Shown in pieces: positions 8,455 through 17,606 of a DNA stretch of 64,000 nucleotides (the first letter of the stretch is position 1; each line of letters starts with the position of its first letter). Where the stretch lies: assembly GCF_000331025.1 (NCBI RefSeq), contig NC_020055.1:671870-735869 (forward strand), given 5' to 3'. The DNA is from Maridesulfovibrio hydrothermalis AM13 = DSM 14728. Lineage in GTDB: Bacteria > Desulfobacterota > Desulfovibrionia > Desulfovibrionales > Desulfovibrionaceae. The position numbers were made by a program, and so were the translations under genes. The notes below the pieces were generated by a model. The model was not told where the DNA came from. It made no database searches and saw nothing but the letters and a program-made list of their open reading frames with translations.

Positions 8455-10122
8455 ATGACTGATTACACAGCAACGACCATCAATGACGAGTCAGGCTTAA
8501 CCGACATCCGCATCACTCAGGACGGCAGAAAAAAACACATGTGGGGAAAATTCGGCCAGCGCAAAGAAACTGAACTGGCCGAGACAATAGACGGCGAATC
8601 TATCCCGCTACTTATCGGTTCAGGCATAGGAACAGCGGCAAGGATACTTGCCGGGCAGCCTGACCGCCCACTCTTTATACTGGATTGCGAAAAGACCATT
8701 TTAGAGCAGACTAAGCTTAAGGAATCCCTGCGCTCTCATCCAAATGTGATCTGGATAACAACCTCCTCCCCGCTCAATGCAGCCCGGCATATTGCAGAGC
8801 TTGAAGTGAATTTTAAAAAAAAGATTCAGCTGTTAAAAATACCTTTCTACCTCAGACTTTCTCCCTTTTATGCGCAGGTAGAAAAGCTGATCCTTGCTGA
8901 AGTGGGGAAAGCTCCGGAATTCCCTGACTGGCCGAAATTTCAAAATGAAAAACCTCGCATTCTGCTGCTGACCAGCCAGTATTTTCTCATGGGCGAAATA
9001 GTTTCCGCCTGTGAACGTCAATCCGTGCCACACATGTTTATAAACATGGATACAAAGGAAATGGATCTGGAGCAGTTTGTAACCCGTATAACATCAGCAA
9101 TTAATACTTTCAGGCCCGACTTTGTGCTTACTGTCAACCACCTAGGAGTTGATCAGGAAGGAGTTTTAAATACTCTACTGCACAAATTTAAACTGCCGCT
9201 GGCCTCATGGTTTGTAGATAACCCTATGCTCATCCTGCCACTCTACAAAGCTCAGGCGGATTCAAACACCACCCTGTTCACGTGGGATGCGGACCGCATG
9301 GATGCACTCAAAACAATGGGTTACCGCAATATATTTCATATGCCTCTGGGAACCGATCAAACCCGCTTCCGGCCCTCAAAAGGATGTCAGGATACCAGAT
9401 GGGCGCGTGATATATCCTTTGTAGGCAACTCAATGGTTCACAAAACAAATAAACGCATGGAAGCCGCACGCCTGCCTGCGCAGCTTATTGAAAAATGGAA
9501 AGAAGTTGCCCACTGGTTCGGAAAAAAATCAGAACCGTCAGTTTTTAATTTTTTAAAAACAGATTATCCGGAACTGGTTGCCCACTACGAAAACCTGCTT
9601 TCCCCGTATCGCAAATTAGCCTTTGAAACACTGATCATCTGGCAGGCAACTCTTGAATATCGCCTATCCTGCATTAAGAAAACACTCGATTTTTCACCCT
9701 TGATTGTCGGAGATGACGGCTGGAAACAATTACTACCGAATAATCATTCATGGGAATATCACAACGAGCTGTCCTACTACGATGATCTGCCCCGCTTTTA
9801 CCCCTGTTCAAAAATAAATTTCAACTGCACAAGCCAGCAAATGAAAGGAGCAGTAAATCAGCGGGTATTTGATGTTCCGGCTTGCAACGGATTTATCTTA
9901 ACCGATCATCGGTATCAGGTAGAAAACCTCTTTGAGCCGGGAAAAGAAATTGCTATCTACCACTCGCTTGAAGAAATTCCTCAACTGATTGAAAAATATC
10001 TAAACGATGACGATGCCCGAAGGAAAATTATTGAAGCAGGCCGAAAAAGAATCCTTGCCCAACATACCTATGACTGCCGTATCAAAACTCTCATCGACTG
10101 CATGCGCCAGACATACAGCTAG
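8455..10122 (+). CDS. CgeB-like glycosyltransferase
   Basis: This 555-residue soluble protein has a Rossmann-like N-terminal half (about 160-290) and a C-terminal GT-B nucleotide-sugar half. The features ACNGFILTDH, FEPGKEIAIY and ARRKIIEAGRKRI at about 475-535 are typical of the CgeB/GT4-like family. It begins 5 nt after motB, so it is part of the motility operon, and a strong terminator follows. The position suggests a role in glycosylating flagellin or another surface structure. That is inference; acceptor and donor are unknown. Confidence 0.75.
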   Translation: MTDYTATTINDESGLTDIRITQDGRKKHMWGKFGQRKETELAETIDGESIPLLIGSGIGTAARILAGQPDRPLFILDCEKTILEQTKLKESLRSHPNVIWITTSSPLNAARHIAELEVNFKKKIQLLKIPFYLRLSPFYAQVEKLILAEVGKAPEFPDWPKFQNEKPRILLLTSQYFLMGEIVSACERQSVPHMFINMDTKEMDLEQFVTRITSAINTFRPDFVLTVNHLGVDQEGVLNTLLHKFKLPLASWFVDNPMLILPLYKAQADSNTTLFTWDADRMDALKTMGYRNIFHMPLGTDQTRFRPSKGCQDTRWARDISFVGNSMVHKTNKRMEAARLPAQLIEKWKEVAHWFGKKSEPSVFNFLKTDYPELVAHYENLLSPYRKLAFETLIIWQATLEYRLSCIKKTLDFSPLIVGDDGWKQLLPNNHSWEYHNELSYYDDLPRFYPCSKINFNCTSQQMKGAVNQRVFDVPACNGFILTDHRYQVENLFEPGKEIAIYHSLEEIPQLIEKYLNDDDARRKIIEAGRKRILAQHTYDCRIKTLIDCMRQTYS

Positions 10123-10146
10123 TTTATTTTTTATAATAAATCAGAA

Positions 10147-10183
10147 AAGTCCCCGGTACATATCAGATATATACCGGGGACTT
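10147..10183 (+). terminator. Rho-independent terminator after the motility operon
   Basis: A perfect 12-bp stem, AAGTCCCCGGTA with TACCGGGGACTT, encloses a 13-nt loop. An AT-rich run follows. It separates the plus-strand operon from the convergent FmdB gene. Confidence 0.85.
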
Positions 10184-10230
10184 ATTATAATCAGACTATT
10201 TTGCTTTCCGACCGGAAAGCTGTTTTAACC

Positions 10231-10455
10231 TCATGAAAATCCTGATCCACCAGCGCAACCACCGGCTGACGGCATGGGGGCCATAGATGAAAAACCATCT
10301 GCTCCAGATGAAGGCTTCGCGCTGAAGGCAGACATCATCTTAAAAGTTTCGGTACTTTCACACTTCGGGCAAGCTGGAGTTTTATCGCTGGAAGCAGAAA
10401 CAATCTCTTCAAAGAGGTGTCCGCACTGCTCACATTTATATTCATAAATAGGCAT
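10231..10455 (-). CDS. FmdB-family zinc ribbon protein
   Basis: This 74-residue protein starts MPIYEYKCEQCG and carries two Cys pairs (C8/C11 and C29/C32) that form a zinc ribbon. The C-terminal third is Ser/Gly/Ala-rich and low in complexity (GGCAGGSGFS), as is common in this family. FmdB proteins are small putative regulators first named in formamidase/amidase operons, and their biochemical role is poorly defined. A GGAGG lies 7 nt upstream inside the tail of the preceding candidate selenoprotein ORF, whose TAG ends 3 nt before this ATG, so the two are probably translated from one message. Confidence 0.88.
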   Translation of the reverse strand: MPIYEYKCEQCGHLFEEIVSASSDKTPACPKCESTETFKMMSAFSAKPSSGADGFSSMAPMPSAGGCAGGSGFS

Positions 10456-10458
10456 CGT

Positions 10459-10620
10459 CTACCTACCTCCGCATCCCTTACCCTTATTCTTACCGTCCTT
10501 TGACTGCAAACTGCAGCTACCGGAAGGGCGTCACGACTCGATGCCCAGCTTGGGCAAAACGACTTTCAAAACAATAAAAACTATTGCAAAAACTGCAATG
10601 AGTCCAAGAAAATCCATCAT
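10459..10620 (-). CDS. Tiny membrane protein with in-frame TGA (candidate selenoprotein)
   Basis: From an ATG at 10620 with GAGG 6 nt upstream the frame reads MMDFLGLIAVFAIVFIVLKV and on to LPKLGIES, one membrane helix and a short tail. A TGA follows at codon 30 (10533-10531). The same frame then stays open for 23 codons, reading RPSGSCSLQSKDGKNKGKG then CGGR, to a TAG at 10459. A hairpin of the bacterial SECIS type sits at the right distance after the TGA. Read as Sec, the product is 53 residues with U30, C36 and C50, a Cys-rich cytoplasmic tail. The alternative is a plain 29-residue peptide ending at the TGA. The full frame stops 3 nt before fmdB, whereas the short form would leave a 75-nt gap. 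I do not recognise the family. Confidence 0.5.
10497..10527 (-). promoter_or_regulatory. bSECIS-like hairpin
   Basis: Downstream of the TGA on the minus strand, CTGCA-GTT-TGCAG forms a 5-bp stem with a loop that starts with G, and CCTT/AAGG forms an outer stem. The loop begins 19 nt after the TGA, within the 16-37 nt range known for bacterial SECIS elements. Short stems like this also arise by chance. Confidence 0.4.
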
Positions 10621-10761
10621 ATTAAACCTCACTGGTTGTTTTCGGTTCTACAATCAAGTAAGCCTGCCATTCATAATGTCAATCCTAAACTCGAAAACAA
10701 TCAACAAAAGCTATACAATATTTTTATAAATATTTAATAAAACAAGGCCTTACCATCTGAT

Positions 10762-12468
10762 TCACGCCTCTGCCAAATCCACATAAAACATAAAAGTAGA
10801 CCCTTCACCGACAATGCTTTTTACCACCATCTCCCCTCCCATCATATCTACCAGCTTACGGGAAATTGGTAATCCAAGGCCGGTCCCCCCATATTTACGG
10901 GAAATTGAAGAATCGGCCTGAGTGAAGCTCTGAAAAATTATATCCTGCTTTTCCTGCGCAATGCCAACGCCCTCATCCCTCACTGAAAACATAACTTTTT
11001 CATTCTCAACATAAAGAGAGACCTCTACAACCCCATCGGCCGTAAACTTAATTGAATTACTGATTAAATTGGTCAAAACCTGCCTTATTCGCGTTGGATC
11101 GCCAGTAACCTTGAACGGTACATCACTCGAAATATTACAACTCAGCTCCAAACCTTTCTTGGAAGCATCAACCTCAAACATGGAGACAACTCTTTCGACC
11201 ATTTCATGCAGCAAAAAATCATGCTTTTCAATTTCAAGATGTCCAGCTTCAATTTTAGAAATTTCAAGGACATCATTTATAATTACAAGAAGCGACTCGC
11301 CGGCAGTGCTTGTAATATCCAGAAAACCCCTTTGCTCATTATCCAGCTTAGTTTCCTTCAACAATTCAACCATCCCCAGAATTGAATGCATCGGAGTTCT
11401 TATCTCGTGACTCATATTTGCCAGAAATTCAGTTTTGACTCGATTGGCAGTCTCAGCTTTTTCCTTTTCCTCCTGCAGCAAATCCAGAGTTTCATTTATT
11501 GAGTCTGAAAGATCCGTCAGCTCATCACTGCCGCTAAGCAATACATGTCTCCTGTGCGGTCCAATGAAGAATTCACCCTTTAGCTGAGATTGCAACATCT
11601 TAACTCTGGAAACAAAATTTAAATTAACAAGAATACTTGCTGTAACGCCCAGCAAAAGCAAAGCTCCCAGAAAAAAAAGAACAAAAGTCCAAGTCATGGA
11701 ACTGCCTATTTTATAGGCATCCCTGCTCATCTCAAGACGGAGCAAAACAAGAGGATTTCCTAAAAAATCGTTTATGACTTTAAAACCTTGGACAACAGTG
11801 TCATCAGGATTGTTTTTTCTGAAGAAAATTTCATCGGAAACAAGACCGTTAAGCTCATCAAATGAAAGATCAAGCAGCAGTTTATCGCCCAGCTTCTTAA
11901 CATCCGAATCTCCAAAGAAACGGCCCATAACAAGTGTTCCCCGTGTAGCACCTTTTGCCTGACTGGTTAAAATATGCTGAGCAGTAACCATAGCTATTTT
12001 ATGCGAAGCTCTGATCAACCCGCCGATTCCATCCCGGTTGCACCTCTTGACCAGTTCTCTCCCGCTATGCCCTTCCGTTGCAAAGCACTCTAATATAGGC
12101 TCTTTGGTGCCGAAAATTTTAGACTCATAAATCTTCCCTTCAGTATCAATAAAAAGTAAAAAATCTATTTTAAGATTGGTCAAAACTTCTTTGGTCAGAT
12201 TCGATTTAACAAATTCTTCGTTGCGAGTGCCCATAAACCTGTAATTATCATCCCACCAAGCCCACCCCCGACAGTAGTTAACCAGACTATCCGCTTCAGC
12301 ATAAATGGCAGATGATGCACGATTAAGATTTTCCTCAATCAAAACCTTTTCAATCTCATGTGAACCATGCTTCACCATTTGAGTCGCACCAAGCCATGCA
12401 GCACCAAGCATCACAGTGCACAATAGAAAAACACCTATAACACTCTTACCTTTAAGACCTATGCGCAT
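10762..12468 (-). CDS. Membrane sensor histidine kinase (CHASE4-type)
   Basis: This 568-residue protein has a membrane anchor (about residues 9-29), then a periplasmic CHASE4-like sensor with [11 protein letters not shown] near residue 68. A second helix (about 255-280) and a HAMP-like linker follow. The HisKA box is [16 protein letters not shown] (His near 352), and the HATPase domain has [14 protein letters not shown] and [13 protein letters not shown]. There is no receiver domain. No response regulator is adjacent, so its partner is unknown. It is transcribed after the cysS terminator and ends about 140 nt before the tiny TGA-containing gene. Confidence 0.9.
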   Translation of the reverse strand: MRIGLKGKSVIGVFLLCTVMLGAAWLGATQMVKHGSHEIEKVLIEENLNRASSAIYAEADSLVNYCRGWAWWDDNYRFMGTRNEEFVKSNLTKEVLTNLKIDFLLFIDTEGKIYESKIFGTKEPILECFATEGHSGRELVKRCNRDGIGGLIRASHKIAMVTAQHILTSQAKGATRGTLVMGRFFGDSDVKKLGDKLLLDLSFDELNGLVSDEIFFRKNNPDDTVVQGFKVINDFLGNPLVLLRLEMSRDAYKIGSSMTWTFVLFFLGALLLLGVTASILVNLNFVSRVKMLQSQLKGEFFIGPHRRHVLLSGSDELTDLSDSINETLDLLQEEKEKAETANRVKTEFLANMSHEIRTPMHSILGMVELLKETKLDNEQRGFLDITSTAGESLLVIINDVLEISKIEAGHLEIEKHDFLLHEMVERVVSMFEVDASKKGLELSCNISSDVPFKVTGDPTRIRQVLTNLISNSIKFTADGVVEVSLYVENEKVMFSVRDEGVGIAQEKQDIIFQSFTQADSSISRKYGGTGLGLPISRKLVDMMGGEMVVKSIVGEGSTFMFYVDLAEA

Positions 12469-12523
12469 AACACCTCATTATCTTGAATATATTATCTTTT
12501 ACTCTACCCCCTAAACAAAAAAA

Positions 12524-12551
12524 AAGAAACCGGAGACACCTCCGGTTTCTT
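12524..12551 (-). terminator. Terminator of the ispDF-cysS operon
   Basis: A perfect 12-bp stem (AAGAAACCGGAG / CTCCGGTTTCTT) with loop ACAC is followed on the minus strand by a long T run. It lies 27 nt past the cysS stop. Confidence 0.9.
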
Positions 12552-12578
12552 TAAATTCTTGCTATATTTAAATTAATG

Positions 12579-14042
12579 TTAAATCACATTCCAAGCAGGC
12601 CCCTGCGGGGTGTCTTTCACATCCACCCCAAGTTCGATCAGTTCGTCCCTGATTTCATCGGATCGTGCAAAATCTTTCGACTTTCTTGCATCTTGGCGTG
12701 CAGCAACAAGTTCTTCAACTTTTGCAACTTCAATGCCCTTGCGCTCCAGCATGCAAAGCTTAAGGTTTTCAAGAAAAACCTTCGGCTCTTCAGTAAAAAT
12801 ACCAAGCACCGTGCCCCATGTTTTCATATCGTCAAGGATACGAACCCAGGCATCACGCCCCCCTTCACTTTTGCGCCATGCCTTATCTTCGGCAATACGT
12901 CCGGCAAGCCGGATGAGGGTGAAAATATGTCCCATCGCTCCGGCAGTATTCATGTCATCTTCCATAGCTTCATTCCAGCCTTTTTCCGCTTCATCAATTT
13001 CAGCGAGAACATCAGCAGGCAGTGCGGCCTTGGACCATTTCTTCTTTTGCAACGCTTCATTCATCTGCTCCATTGCAGTATAAACACGGCGTATTCCTTT
13101 TTCAGCTTCTTCCAAAGCCTCAAAAGAAAAATCAAGAGGACTGCGGTAATGCATGGTCAACAGGAAATAGCGCAGGGTTTCAGGCATAAATTTTTCAAGA
13201 ATATCACGAATGGTAAAAAAGTTACCAAGCGATTTAGACATCTTCTCAGAATTAATCTGCACAAATCCGTTATGAACCCAGAAACGAGCCATTTCTTTAC
13301 CCGTAGCAGCTTCACTCTGGGCAATTTCATTCTCATGATGCGGAAAACTTAAATCCTGCCCACCGCCATGAATATCAAAAGGAAGCGACAGGTACTTTTC
13401 ACTCATGGCAGAACATTCCAGATGCCAGCCGGGGCGCCCCCTTCCCCACGGACTTTCCCATGACGGCTCACCCGGTTTGGCTGCTTTCCAAAGAGCGAAA
13501 TCGAGCGGGTCTTCTTTTTCTTCACCGGGTTTAATGCGTGCACCGGACTGAAGATCCTCGATATTTCTGCCGGAAAGCTTCCCATACCCTTCAAAAGAGC
13601 GGACCTTGAAATAAACATCACCTGAAGCAGTGGAATAAGCGTTACCCTTTTCAATCAAAGTCTTGGTCAACTCAATCATTTCAGGAATATGTTCGGTACA
13701 CTTCGGCTCGATATCTGCGCGCAGAATGTTGAGTTTATCCATGTCCATATAAAATTCACCGATAAATTTTTCCGCCAGTTCAGCAGCAGAAACACCTGAT
13801 TCATTGGCGCGATTGATAATTTTATCGTCAATATCAGTGAAGTTGCGTACAAAGGTGACATCGTACTCTTTAAACCGCAGGTAACGGACAAGAATATCGA
13901 ACACAACAGAAGAACGGGCATGACCGATATGACACAGGTCATAAGCAGTGATACCGCAGGCATAAAGAGATACCTTATTACCGTCAGCGGGAACAAATTC
14001 TTCTTTTTTACGATTAAGTGTATTGTAAAGGCGCATAGCCAC
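12579..14042 (-). CDS. cysS: Cysteinyl-tRNA synthetase
   Basis: This 487-residue class I synthetase charges tRNA-Cys. CHIGHARS (HIGH near residue 38) and KMSKSLGNFF (near residue 269) are the two ATP-site signatures. Zn ligands are visible at Cys29 and in the ECSAMS and FPHHENE region. A C-terminal anticodon-binding helical domain closes the protein (AVARQDARKSKDF-like segment near residue 460). It is the last gene of the ispDF-hypothetical-cysS operon and is followed by a strong terminator. Confidence 0.97.
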   Translation of the reverse strand: MAMRLYNTLNRKKEEFVPADGNKVSLYACGITAYDLCHIGHARSSVVFDILVRYLRFKEYDVTFVRNFTDIDDKIINRANESGVSAAELAEKFIGEFYMDMDKLNILRADIEPKCTEHIPEMIELTKTLIEKGNAYSTASGDVYFKVRSFEGYGKLSGRNIEDLQSGARIKPGEEKEDPLDFALWKAAKPGEPSWESPWGRGRPGWHLECSAMSEKYLSLPFDIHGGGQDLSFPHHENEIAQSEAATGKEMARFWVHNGFVQINSEKMSKSLGNFFTIRDILEKFMPETLRYFLLTMHYRSPLDFSFEALEEAEKGIRRVYTAMEQMNEALQKKKWSKAALPADVLAEIDEAEKGWNEAMEDDMNTAGAMGHIFTLIRLAGRIAEDKAWRKSEGGRDAWVRILDDMKTWGTVLGIFTEEPKVFLENLKLCMLERKGIEVAKVEELVAARQDARKSKDFARSDEIRDELIELGVDVKDTPQGPAWNVI

Positions 14043-14082
14043 TCCTTATTATCTTATATAAATCAGCCTCAGCTGAAAATTA

Positions 14083-14970
14083 CTACAAATTTTCAGCTTC
14101 GACAGTCACCCCGTAAAGATCCAGCAATTCTTCAAAATTACGGCCCATAAACATGTAGAGCAAAGGCACAGGCTCCATCGGCTCAACCTGAATGACCAAT
14201 CTTTCCGGGTTTTCAATAAATTTTTTCATTTCAGCGTAAAAATTCTCGGCATAGCCGTTGCCGAGGCTTCTGGCTTCCTGCATTTTAAGCTGCAAAGCTT
14301 CACTCAATCTTCCGATATAAGCTGCAACATCCGTATTCTCCTCAGCCGCAGATAAGCCGAACACCTTTCGGGTCAGCGACTTATCATCCCAGACAATCCT
14401 GCCATCAAGCATGCTGACCCCGACAAGTCCACCTATTCCGGGGTTTCGCAACTTAACATCTCCAAGATCGAATCCGGCATTTATCCGGCAGAGATCAGCC
14501 CCGTCAAAACGAAGCGTCTTAACAGACAACCGCCTTGTGTCGTCTTCATATATGTAGTCAGCCGATAGGTCAAAATTCAGTTTTTCATAACCCATTTTCC
14601 GGAAATCTCCGGCAAGGGTTCCAAAATTCATAAAATCAACCGGAACAGAAACGCCTTCCACAGCCCCTTTGAAAAAACGGGGAATCCGGTGTTCACTGTC
14701 AAATTTATCAATCACTATCTTTTCAGCAAAACAACTTGATCCGGTAGCAAAATCAAAACGCACACCCCAGACCGAAAGACTGCGGTCAAACGGATTAATC
14801 AAAGCCCGCTCAAAATCAATTCTTGCCAGATGCGAATACCGATCAGTAAACTCCCGCACTCTGGCGGCGGATAAATCCTCAAGCTTATAGTAACCGGCGC
14901 AGACAACCAGCAGCATGGCAGCCAAGAGAACGGCCAGTTTCAAACTTGATTTTCCGCGTCTGCCATTCAT
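14083..14970 (-). CDS. Single-pass membrane/periplasmic protein, unknown
   Basis: This 295-residue protein has an Arg/Lys-rich start, then one hydrophobic segment (residues 11-27, LAVLLAAMLLVVCAGYY) and a long soluble remainder. It is probably an inner-membrane-anchored periplasmic protein. The beta-like pattern (RIDFERALINPFDRSLSVWGVRF) faintly recalls AsmA/DUF-type envelope proteins, but I do not recognise a family. It lies 10 nt after ispDF and 40 nt before cysS in the same direction, so it is probably co-transcribed with both. Confidence 0.7.
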   Translation of the reverse strand: MNGRRGKSSLKLAVLLAAMLLVVCAGYYKLEDLSAARVREFTDRYSHLARIDFERALINPFDRSLSVWGVRFDFATGSSCFAEKIVIDKFDSEHRIPRFFKGAVEGVSVPVDFMNFGTLAGDFRKMGYEKLNFDLSADYIYEDDTRRLSVKTLRFDGADLCRINAGFDLGDVKLRNPGIGGLVGVSMLDGRIVWDDKSLTRKVFGLSAAEENTDVAAYIGRLSEALQLKMQEARSLGNGYAENFYAEMKKFIENPERLVIQVEPMEPVPLLYMFMGRNFEELLDLYGVTVEAENL

Positions 14971-14980
14971 ACGTAAATCC

Positions 14981-16174
14981 TCAGGAAAAAGTCTTAAGTC
15001 CGGTAACTGCCGCCACGGCCTTAATACCTTTCTTGGCTCCAGTAAAACCTAGCTTTTCTTCGGTCGTAGCTTTCACATTTACCTGATCCTTATTAAGCCC
15101 CATGAGCGAGGCAATATTCTTACGGATAAGGTCACGGTGGGGGGATAGCTTTGGAACCTGAGCAATAATAGTAAGATCTACATGAATAATTTCAACCCCG
15201 GCTTCCTCGGCTTTAACCATCACCTCTTTCAAAATTATACCGCTCGACATGTTCTCACACGCTGCCGACGTATCAGGAAAATGGTGTCCGATATCTCCTC
15301 CGCCAAAAAGACCCAAGATGGCATCGGCCAGAGCATGCAGCAAAACATCACCATCAGAATGAGCAATCACCTGCGGACCGCCGGGAATAGGAACGCCACC
15401 TAAAACCATAGGCCGGCCTTCGCCATATTTATGGACATCATACCCCCAGCCTACGCATGGCAGGGTGCGCACATCATCCTCAATACGCTTCAAATCTTCA
15501 GGATTGGTAATTTTCATATTGGATTCCTCTCCGGCGCAAATGTGAACATCTTTCCCCGCCATCTCAACCATAGAGGCGTCATCGGTAACATCCCAGCCTT
15601 CTGCCTCTGCCTGCTTATGGGCAGCATAGAGAACCGGAAGCGAAAATCCCTGCGGAGTCTGAACAGCCTTCAGACGGGAGCGGACCAAAGTCTTCTTCAC
15701 AATATCACCGTCCATCTCTTTGATGGTATCAGTAACATCAATGGCAGGAATAACGGCCTCAATACCGGACTGCAACAGATCGATAAGCTCAGTAACAAGC
15801 GGAACGGAAGCAAAGGGACGTGCTGAATCATGCACCAGAACATGAGAACATTTTGCAGGAAGCCGGCTGAGTCCGTTAAATACAGAATCCTGACGTCTTT
15901 CTCCTCCGGCTGTAACCTTAAAAGGCAGCCCCAGAGAATCAGCACCGTCAAGTCCGGCAATAACATCACTCATTTCCTCAACCTGATCGGAAGGAAACAC
16001 AAAAATGATGCCTGAAATGGCAGGAGTTTTAGAAAAAGTAAGTGCGGAATGCCAGAAGAGCGGAAAGCCCTTCCAGCCTAGAAATTGTTTTTTTACACCG
16101 CCGACAGCGTTTGCCAGTCGGCTACCGCTGCCCGCAGCAAGTAGAACTGCCCAGACTTCACCGGATGCGCTCAT
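14981..16174 (-). CDS. ispDF: Bifunctional MEP-pathway enzyme IspD-IspF
   Basis: This 397-residue fusion covers two non-consecutive steps of the MEP isoprenoid pathway. The N-terminal cytidylyltransferase (about 1-235) has LLAAGSGSRLANAVGG and LVHDSARPFAS. The C-terminal MECDP synthase (about 238-397) has GWGYDVHKYGEGRPMVLGG, the Zn/CDP motif HSDGDVLLHALADA and ATTEEKLGFTGAKKGI. The fusion is known in alpha-, epsilon- and deltaproteobacteria. The start is ATG at 16174. IspE, the intervening enzyme, is not in the window. Confidence 0.96.
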   Translation of the reverse strand: MSASGEVWAVLLAAGSGSRLANAVGGVKKQFLGWKGFPLFWHSALTFSKTPAISGIIFVFPSDQVEEMSDVIAGLDGADSLGLPFKVTAGGERRQDSVFNGLSRLPAKCSHVLVHDSARPFASVPLVTELIDLLQSGIEAVIPAIDVTDTIKEMDGDIVKKTLVRSRLKAVQTPQGFSLPVLYAAHKQAEAEGWDVTDDASMVEMAGKDVHICAGEESNMKITNPEDLKRIEDDVRTLPCVGWGYDVHKYGEGRPMVLGGVPIPGGPQVIAHSDGDVLLHALADAILGLFGGGDIGHHFPDTSAACENMSSGIILKEVMVKAEEAGVEIIHVDLTIIAQVPKLSPHRDLIRKNIASLMGLNKDQVNVKATTEEKLGFTGAKKGIKAVAAVTGLKTFS

Positions 16175-16227
16175 GGAATCTCCCTAAGAGTCGATTAAAA
16201 AAACTTCGCGGAAATCCTAAAAATAAA

Positions 16228-16243
16228 GCAGCCCGAAGGCTGC
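16228..16243 (-). terminator. Terminator of rnpB
   Basis: GCAGCC-TTCG-GGCTGC forms a 6-bp stem with a stable UUCG tetraloop, followed by TTTATTTTT on the minus strand. It lies about 18 nt beyond the RNase P RNA 3' end. Confidence 0.8.
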
Positions 16244-16261
16244 CCGAATATTTAAATAAAA

Positions 16262-16629
16262 ATGGAGTCGGACTATAAGCCGGGTCCTGTATCCGCCCTA
16301 AAGCAGATGATCATCATTCCTCTAGGGTGCATGTTACCATACACCTCAAGCAACCTACCCGAAAGCTCGGCCGGGCCGGCCTCAAACACTTCCCTATTTG
16401 GTCTTGCTCCGGACGGGGTTTACCTGGCCGGACATGTCACCATGCCCGCCGGTGGGCTCTTACCCCACCGTTTCACCCTTACCTCAGCAATAAATTACTG
16501 CGGCGGTATACTTTCTGTGGCACTTTCCCGGAATCGCTTCCGCTGGGAGTTACCCAGCGCCCTGCCCTGCGGAGCCCGGACTTTCCTCCCCGGTATAAAA
16601 ATACCGCAGCGATGATCCGTCCAACTCCA
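16262..16629 (-). ncRNA. rnpB: RNase P RNA (class A)
   Basis: About 368 nt on the minus strand match the bacterial type A ribozyme, the catalytic RNA that matures tRNA 5' ends. The 5' region has GAGGAAAGTCCGGGCTCC (P3-P4/J3-4) and GGGCAGGGCGC. The middle has AGGGTGAAACGGTGGGGTAA, GAGCCCACC and ACATG. The 3' end has the universal ACAGGACCCGGCTTATAG that pairs to form P4. The ends are estimates taken from the P1 pairing GGAGTTGGAC / GTCCGACTCC. It is flanked by a terminator on each side, so it is a stand-alone transcription unit. Confidence 0.96.
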
Positions 16630-16641
16630 TTTAAAAAAATG

Positions 16642-16685
16642 CCTCCGGCGTTCAGAGAGGGAAAACCCTGCTGGAACGCCGAAGG
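16642..16685 (-). terminator. Terminator after the zinc-ribbon gene
   Basis: A long imperfect hairpin pairs CCTTCGGCGTTC with GAACGCCGGAGG. A T-run (TTTTTTT) follows on the minus strand. It separates the 16696-17445 gene from rnpB. Confidence 0.85.
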
Positions 16686-16695
16686 TATTAAAAAA

Positions 16696-17445
16696 CTAAC
16701 TTTTCCGAAGAGCCTTTGGCTTGGCTGATTCGGGGATATGCTCAATCCAGTAGATCAGTCGCTGGCAGTTAGGACAGCTCAAAATCTGTTTTCCTTCCTG
16801 CAAATCATTATAATTCTGCGGAGGAATCATGATATTACAACCTGAGCAGACTGCCTGATCAACGGGAACGATTACAGGATGTGAAAGACGGGAGCGGATA
16901 AATTCATAACGCCCGAGAATAGGTTTGGGTACAACTTTACCGGCCTTGTCTCTGCGTCTCTTCAGCTTATCAAGGTCGCTCTGCGCAGCGTCAAGTTTCT
17001 CTTTGAGACCGGCACGTTTTTCTTCCAGTTCAGCATTAAGCTCTTTGATCTTGCTGGTAACGTCTTCATACAGTTCAGTCTGGCGTTCAGTCTCTTCGAG
17101 AACGGTAACTTTCTCTTCTTCGCGCAGTCTGTTCAGTTTTTCAAGACTATCCATCTCACGCATCATTGCATGATATTCTTTAGTTGTGCCGACAAGCATC
17201 AGCTTGCTTTTGCTTTTCTTGACCTTGACTGAATCTTCATCAATCTCAAAATCAAGTTTTTTCTTCTGCTCTTTGAGAAGAGCAAGCTTTTCTTCCATCT
17301 GCTCTTTGCGCTTCTCAAGTGAAGCATAGCGGGCTTCAAGGGCAGCTACATCTTTAGGTGCCTGATCGATTTCCGCTTCAAGAAGGATAATTTCGTCATC
17401 AACCTTCTGCAAAACAACAAGCTGTTCTATCTGTTTTTCGTACAT
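16696..17445 (-). CDS. C4-type zinc ribbon coiled-coil protein (DUF164/CdsZ-like)
   Basis: This 249-residue cytoplasmic protein has an N-terminal coiled coil (about residues 10-175, dense Glu/Lys/Leu heptads). The C-terminal zinc ribbon has two Cys pairs: CSGCNIMIP near residue 200 and SCPNCQRLIYW near residue 228. This matches the DUF164/YbaA-like family conserved in many bacteria. Roles reported in the family include protein homeostasis and binding of other proteins; here the function is unknown. It is monocistronic, between a 160-nt gap and a strong terminator. Confidence 0.88.
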   Translation of the reverse strand: MYEKQIEQLVVLQKVDDEIILLEAEIDQAPKDVAALEARYASLEKRKEQMEEKLALLKEQKKKLDFEIDEDSVKVKKSKSKLMLVGTTKEYHAMMREMDSLEKLNRLREEEKVTVLEETERQTELYEDVTSKIKELNAELEEKRAGLKEKLDAAQSDLDKLKRRRDKAGKVVPKPILGRYEFIRSRLSHPVIVPVDQAVCSGCNIMIPPQNYNDLQEGKQILSCPNCQRLIYWIEHIPESAKPKALRKS

Positions 17446-17606
17446 TATGGGGTCCCCTTTTGCGGATGATCATCTAAGACCTCCGCCACATCGATGTTCG
17501 GAAACTTAAATTGCCGCAAAAAGCAGCATGTCCCGTAATAAAAACACATACAATCCCGTAAGGCCTAGACGAGACTGTTAATTCTCTATCGTTTAAATGA
17601 TCCCTT

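Noticed and set aside
12576-13352. 258-residue plus-strand frame in cysS
   Set aside because: It is antisense to a clear tRNA synthetase.
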